Source: Ceraceosorus guamensis
Lineage: Eukaryota; Basidiomycota; Exobasidiomycetes; Ceraceosorales; Ceraceosoraceae
Direction: 5' to 3'
Assembly (NCBI RefSeq): GCF_003144195.1
Contig: NW_020289999.1
Span: 255,544 to 319,543, forward strand
Length of the DNA stretch: 64,000 nucleotides
Under the pieces are notes generated by a model. It did not search any database. It had not been told where the DNA came from and saw only the letters and a list, made by a program, of their open reading frames with translations. Made by a program: the position numbers and the translations under genes. Positions 36,200-48,300 of the stretch are shown piece by piece (position 1 is the first letter of the stretch; each line of letters begins with the position of its first letter).

Positions 36200-39100
36200 T
36201 TAGTTTTGTGTGGGCGGTGCGTGGCCCGCAGGCACAGACGGATCCGCATCACCATCCTGCTGTGCCGGCTCCCAAAATTTCCTCTGCGCTTGCCTCTCCG
36301 CCTCTTCGCTCTTGAGCGTGTCGTGCGCTTTGAACATATCGGCATGCGGAAATCTCTTCCTCGCCTCGGCATCAAATGCTTCTCTAGCGCTCACGTCCGC
36401 ATTCAGTAAGCGAAGCTCCTCCCGAGCAGCTAATGCGGTCGTTAGATCCGTCTTCGACTCGGCGTGCGTGAGTGTCTGAATCAAAGTTACCGCCTCAGCG
36501 GTGCGATCGAGAGCGTGCAACGCCTGTGCAGCGCCGAGCTTCTGCGCTGCACTCGTGGCACGTTGGAGGTACGCCGTCGTAAAGGCTTCGAGCGTGACTT
36601 CGTCCGGCAGTACAGAAGCGAATACTGCGCCGATCGCTTCCTTGACAGGCTCTGGAGCCGAGGTCAGGTCCGGCACTACAATGTTCCAATTTAGGCGAAG
36701 ATCGTGTCAGGCGATGCGTCTCCCCCGAAAGAGTCTTGTTGCAAGAAGACGCACCTTTCCGCCGTAGCTGAACGATCTGTTTGTGCAGCTGAGGATGATT
36801 CGATTGCAGCTTATGTGCATGTGACACCGCACGTGCTGCAACAAGCCAGTCATCTGCAGCGGGCGTGCGGAATGATAAGCGCAAACACAGCGGCGCGCGC
36901 AACGTTAGTTTGCGACTCACTGGACCTCAAAGCCACTTCGAAGGTCGCGAGCCAAGTCTCAACTCTCCTTTCGGCCCTCTCCTGAAGCGTGAGCAGGTAG
37001 ATTTTCGCAGCTTCGAGTGGCTTTTTGCGAGTGTCGGCTAGCAATTGGACACCATCAGGGTCTTCGTCAGGAGGTGGCGGAGGTACGTCGTCCTCGTCTG
37101 TCTTCTTCGTGTCTTTTGCTGGAGACAATCAAGGGTTCGCGTCAGAAGTATTTGAGCAGCAGTCAGAAGTCTTCTAGAGGATACGTACGCTTTGCGGTGG
37201 CCTTCTTGGCGTCCTCCGCTGCCTTGAGTTCTGCTTTCTTGGCTTTCTTAGCGTCTTTGCGCTGCTCCTCAGTCAAGTGTCCTGGTGATGGAAGCAATCA
37301 CGTTCGTCAATGGGTGCCTCTTTTGGAAGTCGTGCAATGGATCTCACCATTCGAGCCGGACGCACGGGAGTCCCCGTCAGGCTTGTCATGCAACTGGCAT
37401 AGAAGCTGACGAAGAAGTTGAGAAGAATGGTTCAGCCTGGGAATGTATCTTCGCGAAAATTCACGATCTGGTCTCAAGGTGCTGCGGAGCTACACGCACC
37501 TTGACCGCTGACAGGGCTGCCCGGAAATAGGCAGGATGCGATCGGAGCTGATCCTCGAATCGCACCATGTCGATGTATGACCTCAAAGTCAACTTCCGCA
37601 TGCAGTACGAATGGAAGTCGAGCTGATCATCGTAGATCTCTTGGAAGGTCTGCAAGATGGCAGAAGTGCGTTGTAAGAGGGATGCGCGTATGAATATGGT
37701 CACTGGCCCCCAACCTTTCTCGGCTCACTCTGTCTATTTGCGTCAGTCTTTTCAGAGCAAGGGCAAGATTTCCTGACCTGGCGTGCGCGTCCGCTTCCTC
37801 TGCCATGTACCAGAACGCTTGCATCTCTATGAGGTCAAAAGTGGGTGAAGGCGCATCGGGTTTGGTGAAGAGCGACACAACCTCCGTCGCTCCTTTGACG
37901 TCATCGATGCGTAGCAAGTATTTAGCAGCTTTACAGTTCAAGAACCTATCTTGACCATCCAGCAGGCGCGCGTCTTCCATTGCTGATGCTGCGCTGTGTA
38001 GTGACCCTCCTCGCTTCAAGACTCGAGCACGCATCATGTGCAGCTCAGGCATTGTCGGGGAGTGCGCGATAGCAGAATCAACGTATGCAAGACCTCGCTC
38101 AACGTGGCCCGTCTTGCTGTAGTGCTGTGCCAGGAAGTAAAGAGACCACAAGTATGCTGAGGGCTCTTGTTGGTCTCCTGCCGCAGGACTGGCACGCGTG
38201 AGCCGTCCGTCAAGGTGCGCGTCTTTCCGTGGTCGTCCGCGAAATGGTCGTCGAACTCACCTGCGTCTTTCGCGGGAGCCCATTCCAAACGCCTCCTCTC
38301 TACTATTTCCTCGACCGCTATCCTCTTCTTGTCATCCACATAGAGCGCCACTATATCAGCGAAAATCGATGGCACTCCTTTCTGCAGGGCTGCGGAGATG
38401 TATGTCTCTGCTTGATCTCTGAAATCGTCTCCCTGCAGGTATACTAGGGCCACACGCTTCGCGGCGCCAGATTTAGGGAATTTGGTGCTCAATTCTCGCA
38501 GTGCAGTTGCTGCTTTCGCGACCCCATCTGAAGACGAGGGAGCTGCCAATCGAGGAGCTTCGTCAGCCCCGCCTTCTGCTCATCAAAGCTACCAAAGATT
38601 TCTTACCTGTCTCGACGCCCTTTGCCTTCAGCCAATCTCTGATCACTCCCAAATCTTCGGCATTCCACCTCAAAAGCTGCTCGAGTTCCTCCGCTGCCTT
38701 GTCGCTACTGCCTTCCGCAGCATACGCCCGTGCTATGAGTAGTTTGCTCGCCTTCTTGTCATACACTGCCTTGTTTGCCGGGCCTTGCAGAAAAGTGACG
38801 ACATCTGCGTGGCGCCCAAGCTCGAACAGGATCTGAGCACGGTACAGATGAATTTCTGAAAGCTCAAAAGACCGAGGCGGCGTATCCCGGAAAGTATCTG
38901 TAAGGCCGGAGATAATCCTCAGAGCCTCGTCCAGGGAGCCAGCCAAGTGATGAGCGACGGCTAATCCAACCCAACTGAGTCGCAAGTGAGGCTGCAGCTT
39001 GAGCAGTGCGAGTCGAACATCTATCAATGCAGGGTAATTGCGTTGCTGCATGTGCAAGTACGACATTTCCCTTTGCAAATTGACATTGTTGCCCTAAGCA

Positions 39101-39562
39101 TGAGAGAGTTGTCAGTACATGACCACAGAGCTGATGGCGCAAGCAGTGAGACAGAACTCACCCCTTCAATTCGTAAAGCCATACCATAGCATTTAACTGC
39201 CTCTTCCCAATTCTTTTCCATCCGACATAAAATACCCAGGCAATGCCAGGCCAAGAAGCTTCCAATATCGTGCCTGACACCCTTCCTCGCCAGCTCTATT
39301 CCCTCCGCCCTTTGATTCATGGTGGCCAAGATGAGTCCCTTCATGCATAGCGTCTCACCCGCTTCAGGAAACTTTTTGAGAATAGTGTCTGCTGTCTTGA
39401 GACCCAGCTTGTACTTCTTCGTCTCGTACTTTGAAAAATGCAAAGGAGAGGTAGGGTTAGCAAGGTAGATGATCGATTTACACGGCTTGGATCGCTTACC
39501 TCTTGGATTAGCCGTTTGAAAAGGCCTCGCTCCTTGGCCGGTAATTCTTTCTTGGGCGGCAT
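36200..39562 (-). CDS. NAT1: NatA N-terminal acetyltransferase auxiliary subunit Naa15
   Basis: TPR-repeat scaffold that anchors the NatA catalytic subunit to the ribosome; predicted 869 residues, close to human NAA15 (866). Exons from the start: 39562-39500, 39428-39162, 39093-38607, 38542-38261, 38177-37729, 37649-37500, 37393-37348, 37281-37189, 37118-36921, 36853-36755 and 36675-36200; all phases close. Recognisable family segments are PPKKELPAKERGLFKRLIQE, AGETLCMKGLILATMNQ, ARKGVRHDIGSFLAWHCLGI, QREMSYLHMQQRNYPALIDV, PSAYLWSLYFLAQHYSKTGH, the late QEIYDDQLDFHSYCMRKLTL with SYIDMVRFEDQLRSHPAYFR, a lysine-rich helix (EEQRKDAKKAKKAELKAAED), and the C-terminal ARAVSHAHKLQSNHPQLHKQ. There are ten introns of 59-93 nt. 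Confidence 0.93.
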
Positions 39563-40759
39563 TGTGTGCGCCAACTTGCTTCCAACGCTGCTATTTCCGA
39601 AAGACTTGCTGGAAGGTCGAGATTGACGCCAATGGCCAAAGCGGATTCTTGAGAAGTTTCAATTCTAATGACGACTCCAGAGTCGCTGCTCTTTGCTAGC
39701 ATACAGTCGGGCTGCGACCCAACTCTGCAGAACGAAAATCGAGTGCGAAGATGCAGCAGGAGTGTGAGGAACACAATTTGCGGAGCTGATGCAACTCAAG
39801 ACTAATAATGACCTTTCGGAGCGGTTGGTCGGCCTGGCGCGTGCGTAACGTCCTTTGATGGAGGATGTGCATGTGACCGGGATTGATTCCTGCAAGTCAT
39901 GTGAGTGCAGAGCCACGTGGAGGTAGTAGTAGTCATGAGTCAATCAGTCACGAGTGTGTGTCTGTGGCCAAGATGAGTCGTGCGTGCGCGACCGACCCGG
40001 GCCGCGCGGAGACGGGACCAATTGTCTGCAGTCATGCAGCACGCTTGGCCAGTCAGATCTATACGGCGGTATGTTAGCCCGTTGGGAGCGTGTTCAGGGG
40101 CCTAAAGCAGGCTGGGTAATCGAGAATGCAATTAAGCAGACGCGCACGGTGGCGGTGCCAGTCGACCGAAAGTCCTACAAGTCACAATTGAAATGCGTTC
40201 GCATCGACCCTGAAAGGCTGAAGCGGTGAATGGTGAGGGTTCGTTCGAGCACAGAGCGTGCGCCAGCTACGTACAGCACCCGACTCGCGAATTAAGTCGT
40301 GAGTCATAGTGATTGGCAAGTAAGCTCGCACATGTGTATCAAGTCGATCAGTCACGTCAGTCACCAGTAGCGCAGCTGCTGAGCTCGGACAACATCAAGT
40401 GTGGATGAAGCGCGACTAAGGGCCCAGCTGCTTGCAGTTGCTCGACTTTCGCTCGCTCAGACGAGCATCAGCTTCATTTCGTCCCACCACTTGCACTCGC
40501 ACTTGCTCCATTGCCTCGCAGTGAGCGGAGGTCCTCCTTAGCATCGATCCCTCCCCCTTACACCATCGCGCCTTACGCATGTTGCCAGCCTAAATGCCGC
40601 TGATCTCCTAACGAATACGAGCGCGACGCCTATCACGACCACATTACGAATACTAGACACTGCATTCCACGACCCCGCAACGAGACCTTTACGAACTGAA
40701 AGACACGATAAACATTCACCAACAGCCACACCTTCACTATCACCGACTCGCCGGGCATC
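39563..40759. other. Divergent promoter region, Naa15 and the unknown 862-residue protein
   Basis: Contains promoters of both neighbours. Blocks such as AGTCATGAGTCAATCAGTCACG (39931-39952) and CGACTCGCGAATTAAGTCGTG (near 40288) belong to the dispersed intergenic motif. The last 250 bases before 40760 are C/A-rich, as in a fungal leader. No gene is seen. Confidence 0.45.
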
Positions 40760-43348
40760 ATGACGTCCGCAGCTCCTGCCTTGCAGGCCCTAGATCCAAA
40801 CGTGCAGATCAGCAAGAACACAGATCCAGGCAAATCTGCAGCTGACAATCAAGCCAAGCTCGTCTTCGCTGCATCGCGCAGTGATTCTGACCTTGCTACG
40901 AGCCCTAGCGCAGGTGCTCCAACGGCCGTGTCCAAAAAGCGTGGTGCCAATCCCTTCCGTGGCCTGGCCATGTGGCGCCGCAAGTCAGAGGCAGCCACAG
41001 CCAAAGTAGATGAGCCAGAGAAGACGGGAGAGGCCATGCCGCAGCACGATGCCCAGAATTCTGTGGAGGAGGAGCGCAAGACTGATGGAGATGTGCAGGC
41101 GATTCCCTTTCCTCCAGCAGCGCCGCGCGCCGTTCGGCGAGTCTCGTTCAGCCCGTCGGTCGAGGAAGCAGCAGCAGATCGAGAGCTGGAGAGCTCTTCG
41201 GAAAAAGCCAAAGCTGCTCGAAAGGCTGCAAAGGTCGAAAAAGCACGGCGAAAGGTCGCAAAACGTGCCAAGAGGGAAGAAGCAAAGGCACGAAAGGAGG
41301 AGCAGGAGAAGCTGACCAAGGGTGAGGAGAGCCTCCTTGGCATTCCCAAACGTCGCGCAAGCGCCGAGCTGAAGGAAGAGTCGGCGAGCTCGAAGGACTC
41401 CAAGCATGCTGTACAAGACAACGAGAGCGCTACGCGTGGCCGAAATATCAAGGGCAGGCAAAGGCGCACATCGTCCTTCAGCATGGACCGTCGCGGCATT
41501 CACCTTGCTCCCCAGCCAAACTTGGGTGCAGATGCTCCCAGCAAGGATGCAAAGTCAAAGCCGGCCCGGCCTCGGACGTCCAAACAGGCAGCTTTGTGTG
41601 CCAGACACGCTCGAGCGCTCGAGAAGGTCATCATGGCCACATCTGCGCCCGAAGCGCCGCACAAGTCATCGAACAAAGGCACTAGTGCTGTCGACGCCAA
41701 ACAAATGCGAGCTCTGAAGCGCGCTTTGCTGGATCAGCACCTTGCCAATGGAATCATCGGCGAGCTGCGCGCAATGCATCTGCCGGGCACTGCAGGCGTT
41801 GGCCTTCCTTCGGAACGTATCATCATCGGCGATGCAGACCTGTTGGGTGGAGGGGATGCCGGCAAGTCGAGCGGTCCCGCCAAGGAGGTGACGAAAGCAT
41901 TGGCATCTCGATCCCCTGCACTTGCAGCCCTCGAAAGGGTTGCGAGCGCTCACGAAGAAGCTCGAGAGCAGCAAAGTTCGGATGTCAGAGCCGCTAGCGC
42001 GGCGCCAAAGGCCTCCCCTACTCCTGCTCCAGGTGCCATCGCGCGTTTCCGTAGACGCCTATCGTCTTCCGGCACGCGACCGGCAGTAGCACACAAAGCA
42101 GCGCCGCATGCTGTCCAGAAGGATCACGAGCACTTGGCGGTGGGACCGACTTCCGACAAAAGCACAGCAAAGCACCCGGTCAAGGCGGTGTGGCTCGATT
42201 GCCCAGAGTGTGAGGCGGCAGAACGTCATGCCACCGCCGTGACATCTCCTCTGGCAGCGGTCGAGTCGCCTGCTGAGACTGAGATGGACGAAGGAAGCAA
42301 GAGCTTGGCTGCGACTGGCCTAGCCATCTGGGGAGCACGGCTTTGGTTTGCTAGTGCTACCTCAAGCGACGAAAAACCAGCAGAAGCTGAGCAGGACGTA
42401 AAGACAGCCTCAGCCACTGAAGCGTTGTCCAATGAGGCAAAGGCTGAGACAGCTGCTGAGAATGAGCCCATAGATTCGGACCCTAGGATTTTGCTGTCTG
42501 GTGGGCTCCTATCAGGCGTTTCGCCCGTTTCTCTCTTGCTCTCGCCCGGGCCCACGGCTATCAATGCAGCCGGTCGCGCGAGCGGAGCTTTTGATGCGCT
42601 GGGTGCAATTACGGCAGCTGCTGTCAGAGCTGACGCGGGCGGGATCGATGCCATGGGACAAGTCCGACCACCATTGGATCGATGCGCCATCTTTGTGCAT
42701 TGGTGGGGATTCGAGATCACAATGCCGCCACCCACGATGAACTACCTTTCTACTGCCCATTCCATTTCTGGAGCCTTCTTGAGCTTCTTGCAGACCATGG
42801 TGATCTCTGGGGGTGTCCCAGAACTGCTGCCCTTCGTCAAATACATTTCTCAATTCGTGGAGATGGAATTTTCGGCCATCAAGAGTCAGAATCGAGGAGA
42901 TGGAGTCATCGTCGCTGCTACCTTCCTCATGCCCTTTGCCCTCGTCCCGCGTCCTTGGGACTACTCTACCGAACGTCTACCCCTTCCAGTCCCTACGCAG
43001 CCAGGCGTCACGCCAATGCCAGTTCCATCACCTCCTTCGGCACCCAAACGGACCTCATCTGCACCTACCCAAATCCTCCTGCCTCTGTCCGCCTTCCCCG
43101 TAGTGTCGTCTCAGGAAGCTGCGTTTGCAGCGCCCCCGGCATTTCCTGGACGTCGAGGATCCCCTTCGCCTCCAAAAAGATCACCTTCACCCTCGAGACG
43201 ATCGGACTCGGCTGTGCTTGCTGCCTCCAAGGAGGGCCTTACCCCACCCGCTACACCCAGAGCGTCCTTTCAGCTTCCGCCAGGACTCAAGCTGGACGCG
43301 CTAGCTGAATTGCCGGAGGGAAGCATCCGGATCCAAGCAAACGCTTGA
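40760..43348 (+). CDS. Conserved fungal protein of unknown function with HWWGFE domain
   Basis: Single-exon gene for 862 residues. I do not recognise a characterised family. The N-terminal two thirds are low complexity: a basic segment KKRGANPFRGLAMWRRKSEA near residue 60, and a lysine/glutamate/alanine-rich helix at about 150-190 likely to form a coiled coil. A short CPEC pair occurs near residue 480. The only clearly ordered part is at about 630-735: CAIFVHWWGFEITMPPP, then a helix with LSTAHSISGAFLSFLQTM, PELLPFVKYISQFVEMEFSA, VIVAATFLMPFALVPRPWDY. This segment is rich in hydrophobic residues, lacks a signal peptide and resembles a domain I associate with uncharacterised basidiomycete proteins. 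Proline- and SP-rich repeats follow (GSPSPPKRSPSPSRRS). Membrane association is possible but not shown. Confidence 0.85.
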   Translation: MTSAAPALQALDPNVQISKNTDPGKSAADNQAKLVFAASRSDSDLATSPSAGAPTAVSKKRGANPFRGLAMWRRKSEAATAKVDEPEKTGEAMPQHDAQNSVEEERKTDGDVQAIPFPPAAPRAVRRVSFSPSVEEAAADRELESSSEKAKAARKAAKVEKARRKVAKRAKREEAKARKEEQEKLTKGEESLLGIPKRRASAELKEESASSKDSKHAVQDNESATRGRNIKGRQRRTSSFSMDRRGIHLAPQPNLGADAPSKDAKSKPARPRTSKQAALCARHARALEKVIMATSAPEAPHKSSNKGTSAVDAKQMRALKRALLDQHLANGIIGELRAMHLPGTAGVGLPSERIIIGDADLLGGGDAGKSSGPAKEVTKALASRSPALAALERVASAHEEAREQQSSDVRAASAAPKASPTPAPGAIARFRRRLSSSGTRPAVAHKAAPHAVQKDHEHLAVGPTSDKSTAKHPVKAVWLDCPECEAAERHATAVTSPLAAVESPAETEMDEGSKSLAATGLAIWGARLWFASATSSDEKPAEAEQDVKTASATEALSNEAKAETAAENEPIDSDPRILLSGGLLSGVSPVSLLLSPGPTAINAAGRASGAFDALGAITAAAVRADAGGIDAMGQVRPPLDRCAIFVHWWGFEITMPPPTMNYLSTAHSISGAFLSFLQTMVISGGVPELLPFVKYISQFVEMEFSAIKSQNRGDGVIVAATFLMPFALVPRPWDYSTERLPLPVPTQPGVTPMPVPSPPSAPKRTSSAPTQILLPLSAFPVVSSQEAAFAAPPAFPGRRGSPSPPKRSPSPSRRSDSAVLAASKEGLTPPATPRASFQLPPGLKLDALAELPEGSIRIQANA

Positions 43349-43737
43349 TTCTGATCCTGGCAGAGGCCGCTTTAGCAACTCCCCCCCAAATCTCTAGTAC
43401 CCATATTTCTTTGCTTTCCTCTGCAACTTCTGTTCCCCCACTGCCTTTGCATATATCTTTACTTGCACCGCACCAATATAATCTTTCGCGCCGAACCAGA
43501 GTCTTTCGCATTTGCTTTCCAGTCTTGACCACTAGGTTGAGTTCGTTCAGCATCCTTGATCACACTCATGACTCCTTAGCTGAGTGACCGTGACGCATCT
43601 CGAGTCTCGCGCAATCGTGTCACTTTCCCACGCGCCCACCCTCGCGCCGTCGTGCTTGCCCGCGCCTCTTCGACGGCCGCATTCCTCTTTCGCTCTCACC
43701 ACCATCCGCGCCAGTATGCAAAGGCTCTACAACCATC
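43349..43737. other. Spacer before the C-CAP-like gene
   Basis: C/T-rich plus strand, as expected for the 3' region of the upstream gene and the promoter of the next. No other feature is seen. Confidence 0.4.
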
Positions 43738-44960
43738 ATGCATCCTGCTGGGCTTCCTCAGACAGGTATGCCAGGCCTTTCGCGCCCTTTGCGCACCCTA
43801 GCATTCACGAGTCGCAGTCAGGCCATGACAGCGCATTCATTCGCTTCTGGCAAGGTGGAGATGCATCTTGACTCGCTGCCAAGACGCGCAGAGGATCTGA
43901 CCGAATCCTCATCCAGGCCCTCTGCCGATCTGTCCGGAACGCTGCTCTTGTCCAAAGATGAACCGCCAGCTCAGCTGGCAGAGACTGGAGCAGCAATAGG
44001 GTCTAGTACAACGGTATTTTTCGACCAGTGTCATGCGATGGGCCCGGCCCGATCGGATGGCGAATTGAGCAGAAGGTCTGCAGATCGGGCTTTGCCAATC
44101 ATCGTTGCCGGTTCTCCTCTGGCCAAGCTCGTATGTTGTGCGTGGCCAAGACCCGGCTCATTCTTCTAAAACTTCGACTGCGCTCGCTGATCCACTCGCA
44201 CAATGCTTCCTTCGCGTGACTAGATGACTGCGAAGGCTTGAATCTCACACTCAGGTCTCGTCTCCTCACCAGTTCTGCAGAAATCTTTCGCTGCTCGAAC
44301 CTCACGCTCACAGTAGACGTCACACGACCGATTGAAGATGAGAGTGCGGCAGACGTTCATCACCTTCCACGCTCGATGCATGCCGCGCAGGCAGGGATGG
44401 CTTTGCCGTGGAGGCTAGGGGCATTGCAGCTGGATCCGCCTCTAGAGAATGTCACCATCGTTTTCCAGGATGCGGGCATGTGCGGAGAGGTCATCTTGAC
44501 CTCCTCGGGTGCGAATGCTCATCCACACGAAGCATCTGCAGATCACGCGCCATCGAGGCAAGCTGCAAGTTCCGACGATACCAGCGCCGCCGAGCCGCAT
44601 TGTGATTTGCGCCTGGCAGGTTTCAAGAATGTCACCATCCTCGTGCGCGCTCCTCAAACAGCCGAAGGCTCGCGCCTCGGTAACGATGCTCGTTGCTTGG
44701 CATTTCGCATCGACGAGCCCTTGACGCGACCACCTTCTTCGAGTGAAGAGGTCCAAGCTGTCCAAACAGTCACTTCGGCCCAAGCGGACCAGTACCATCT
44801 GCGCCTCGTCAGCGTCCATGACCAGCGATTCGACGGTTGGCCCTCTTGGTCTTGCGAAGCGCTCCAAAGAGCGGCGGGAACGCGCGGTTACGTCAGCTTG
44901 GGAGACAATCCACCTCGAGCTGCCCGACGTCGGAGCATCGACTCTGGCGTTGGCCTCTGA
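43738..44960 (+). CDS. Putative C-CAP/cofactor C-like beta-helix protein
   Basis: Predicted 378 residues from exons 43738-44137 and 44224-44960. The intron uses donor GTGCGT (44138) and acceptor TAG (44223); it joins SPLAKLVC to YDCEGLNLTLRSRLL in phase. The second exon has a short-strand pattern, DCEGLNLTL, EIFRCSNLTLTVDV, LENVTIVFQDAG, GFKNVTILV, in which cysteine/asparagine turns precede valine-rich strands. This resembles the C-terminal beta-helix of cyclase-associated proteins and tubulin cofactor C, which act on actin or small GTPases. The similarity is structural pattern only, and the N-terminal actin- or cyclase-binding parts of true CAP are absent. The donor choice and start codon are not certain; an alternative ATG lies at 43715 in another frame. 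Confidence 0.55.
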
Positions 44961-45389
44961 GGTGGACTATGGCCAACCAGAATCACCTGCTGGCTGCTGA
45001 GAACCTTCATCACAAGACACGAACATGTAGCTCGTCCCCTTCGTGGAGATCTCTCCGGGCGTTTCACGGAAGTCGCATCGCTCAGAGGATTACCCACATG
45101 TGCAGCGCTTGCAGCGCTATGGTACGTGGCAAGGATTGCAATGGCAATAGTGTGCAATGGAATGAGCAGGTGACAAGCTGGATGGGGTGTTGGTGGTTGT
45201 GTCGAGTCGACGATCAATGTACGAGTCTGTTCTAAAGAGCAAAGGGGAGCATGCGCATGTGCGGTATGTAACAAAGGCGGTTAGAAAAAGACAACAGGCC
45301 AAATTAAGCATCAGCGTCGTTCAATCGTTCGATCGTAAGCTGAAAGGCACAGATGCGCGCGAGCTGAAGGTCGTGAATGACGTCAAGCT
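44961..45389. other. Convergent spacer
   Basis: Lies between the stops of the C-CAP-like and C2H2 genes; nothing recognised. Confidence 0.4.
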
Positions 45390-48300
45390 CTACACTAGGC
45401 GGACAGCTTTGCGAGAGCTGGGAGAAGCAGCACTCGAGCGCGAACCGGTCGCCTCCAGATTATGCTGATGTCTCGGCGTCGAGGGAGAACGCTCTCTCTT
45501 GCGCGATGCCAGAGGAGATTCGTACAACATGCGGCTATTGAGCAGTGGCCTAATGGGTGATGAAGGTGGACTGCGTAGAGCGGAACGCAGATCGCGCTCG
45601 GACCCCTCGGTCTGCTTTTGCGTTTCAGGCATGGCTTTCTCTTGATCTCTGCGTCTCTGTTCGTCTGTGATGGAGAGATCCTGCATGGCGCTGACTCGAG
45701 TGTCCGCAGCAGTGGGGGAAGGTGTGATGCCCTGCGACGGATCAACGCTACCACCACTGCGATAGCTCAACGGTCGAATCGGGGGTGGTAGGTTCAGAAC
45801 CGTGGTCGTCTTGCTCGTCGATCCGTTCTGCGAGGAGCCCAAACCCAAAGATCTGCTGCTGGCACTGCGCTGACTAGCGCTGGGTCTCGAGGGCGTCTCT
45901 TGCATGGCGAAGCGTCCTGGCTCATCCTCTTCCTCCTCTTCATCTTCGACTCTTTCAGCTTCTGGTTGAGCAGTGCGCACAGCGCTGCTTGGCAAGTTGT
46001 CTGGACGTATGGCACGCAGGGGAGAAGATGGACTGGGGTGCCAGGGACTAGCAGCCAGTGCGCCCAGGTGCCTGACTGGCGTCGGACCCTCGAGCGGCGT
46101 GATGGCTCCGGTGTTGCCGAAATGCCCGTAAGACGTAGAGCCGGACGGCCTCAGAATCGAATGAGGCGCTAAGCCTAGACTTTCTGTGAGATCAAGGTGC
46201 TGCGGTGACGAGAACTGGTCAGACTGCTGACCGACGCGTCGGGCGGGCGTCGGTCGTCCGATCGTCTGTGGCACCTGGAATAGCGAGGAAGATCGTCCAG
46301 CATCCTTTGATGAGAACTTGAAGGGGGTCCGTTTTGTGCCAGCTTCTCGCGACTCATAATCCAACGGGGTCATCAAGCTTCCTTGTTGGCGGCCAGGGCG
46401 ACGCAGACTGTCGAGAAGGCTGGGGCCCTCGAAGCTCATAGTCAGCAAAGGTGCGTCCTCATCGTGACTGCTCTTGAGACCATTGGAGCGGCGTGGAGTT
46501 CCGATCAGCGGTGGGAGGGTGCGCTCACGAGCCATCGGACTTGCCATGGCGGCATCCGTTGTTCCGCTTCCAAGCGGCGGAATCAGGACGCTTGCGCCGC
46601 CTCTTTCGGTCGTCCTGCGAGCAGAGGTAGGGGACGCTAGCGTGTCTGATGCTGAACGGCTCATCGATGTAGATTGCGTGCGCGCGATCGCGGGGCTGAT
46701 CTTGTGAGATTCCAGCGAGAAGGGATTGTGCGCGCCGGTATGTGGCTTCCACGCTGCATTGCGCGCAGAGTGACGCGGTGTCGAACTGGCAGGCAATGAG
46801 TCCGCGGCGGGAGGTTGACCCTTAGCATTGTTCGCAATCGAATAAGCAAGACCTGCACCACCATGTGCGGCCAAGCTGTGCGAGTCTGGCGGCGTAAGAG
46901 GGTCGCTCTTCCCGCCATCTGCTTGCGAGGCCGATGACGAGCGTTGCTGACGGTGAAGCAGCTTGTCTTCATCCTCTGATTTGAAAGACTCCGGCGAAGT
47001 GCGTTGCGCATCGGAGTACGGGTCTGCAAGCCTATCTTCCCCTGGACGCTGACGATGACCGGCTGTGCCAGACGGGAAACCCAGTTGACGATGCCCGGCA
47101 AAGGGCCCAGGCACAACCCTGCCCGGAGATGTGACCAAAGAGGGTCCTGCTCTGGAGGAAAGCTCTCCGAGGTGACCTGCATTTGCTCGCAAATGACTGA
47201 TGCGCGTGGGCGAAGCCTGAGGTAGGTCTTTCGAATGGCGCGAGTCGCGATGTGCGGGTATGTCCTCGTGTGGTGGAAAAATCGGCGCACCGGCAGTGAG
47301 TAGCGTCATCGACTGGCGGGAAGAGCTTTGAGATGTGCCTTGACGAGCCGCACTGCGCTCGTACTGAGGTACGCCAAAGATGCGGTCGACGGTCCCAGGA
47401 GAAGGGAGCTCGAGGCCGTGAGGATTAGGCGGGTGTACATAGTGGGGCGCGGCTGGATGGTGCGAGTGAAACACTGCAGCATCAGGCGGAGCAGCGTTTG
47501 AATAGAGCGATTGCAGCGGCAGTGGGGGATGAGAGATGGAAAAAGGCTGTCCGATAGGAGTGGCGCCGTGGTATCCTGGATGCTCACTACGACTTGGGGG
47601 CAGCGACGCGTATAGGCGTTCTTGATGGGCCATCATCGGTTCCGCATATCCATGATTGTGAGCCGCGAAGAGCGGTCGTTCGGGCTCCCAGCGATGCTGA
47701 TGGTGCATTGCTGCCCGAGCTGCCGCCTGAGCTGGCGTGCCTTCCTGACCATGCTTCTCCATAAGACGCTTCTTGCGTGCCCACTTACGTTTGCTTTCCA
47801 GCATTCGCTGCCTCCTCTCCTCCGCATTCTTTGGTCTATTCGCGTCTCCGTCCCATCTCGTGCGGCGCGGCTGCTGGGAGAGTGGAATGGCGTGCTTGTC
47901 TTGCAAGTGTCTGCGCCATATGGAGCGAGCGTGCTTACCATTGTAGCTCTTGTCGCAGTAAGGACACGCAAATTCGCCTGTTGCGCCAACCGCTGATGCC
48001 TCTTCTTGAGCCTTTTGCACAACCTTTAGCTTTGCAGCGGTCTCCGGATCCAACTCCGCGTCGTTGTCGAAGAGGGGAGACCCATCGTCATCAAACTCAT
48101 CGAAGTCCGCTGCCTGGCCGGAGTCGTCTAGATCTAATGACGCGTCGCCGGGAAAGTAGCCGCTGTCATTTGCACTGTGTGGTGGATTGGCGTCCGCGCT
48201 CCCGCCGGCCACGGAGGTTGTGCAGCCTTCCACTTTCATGTTGATCGAGTTGACGACAAGGGCGTGGTTGAAGGGCACGTCTGGGAAGAGCGAGCTGGCC

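Noticed and set aside
44028-44219. Alternative frame across the end of exon 1 of the C-CAP-like gene
   Set aside because: It does not join to the beta-helix exon, whereas the chosen frame does through a GTGCGT donor.
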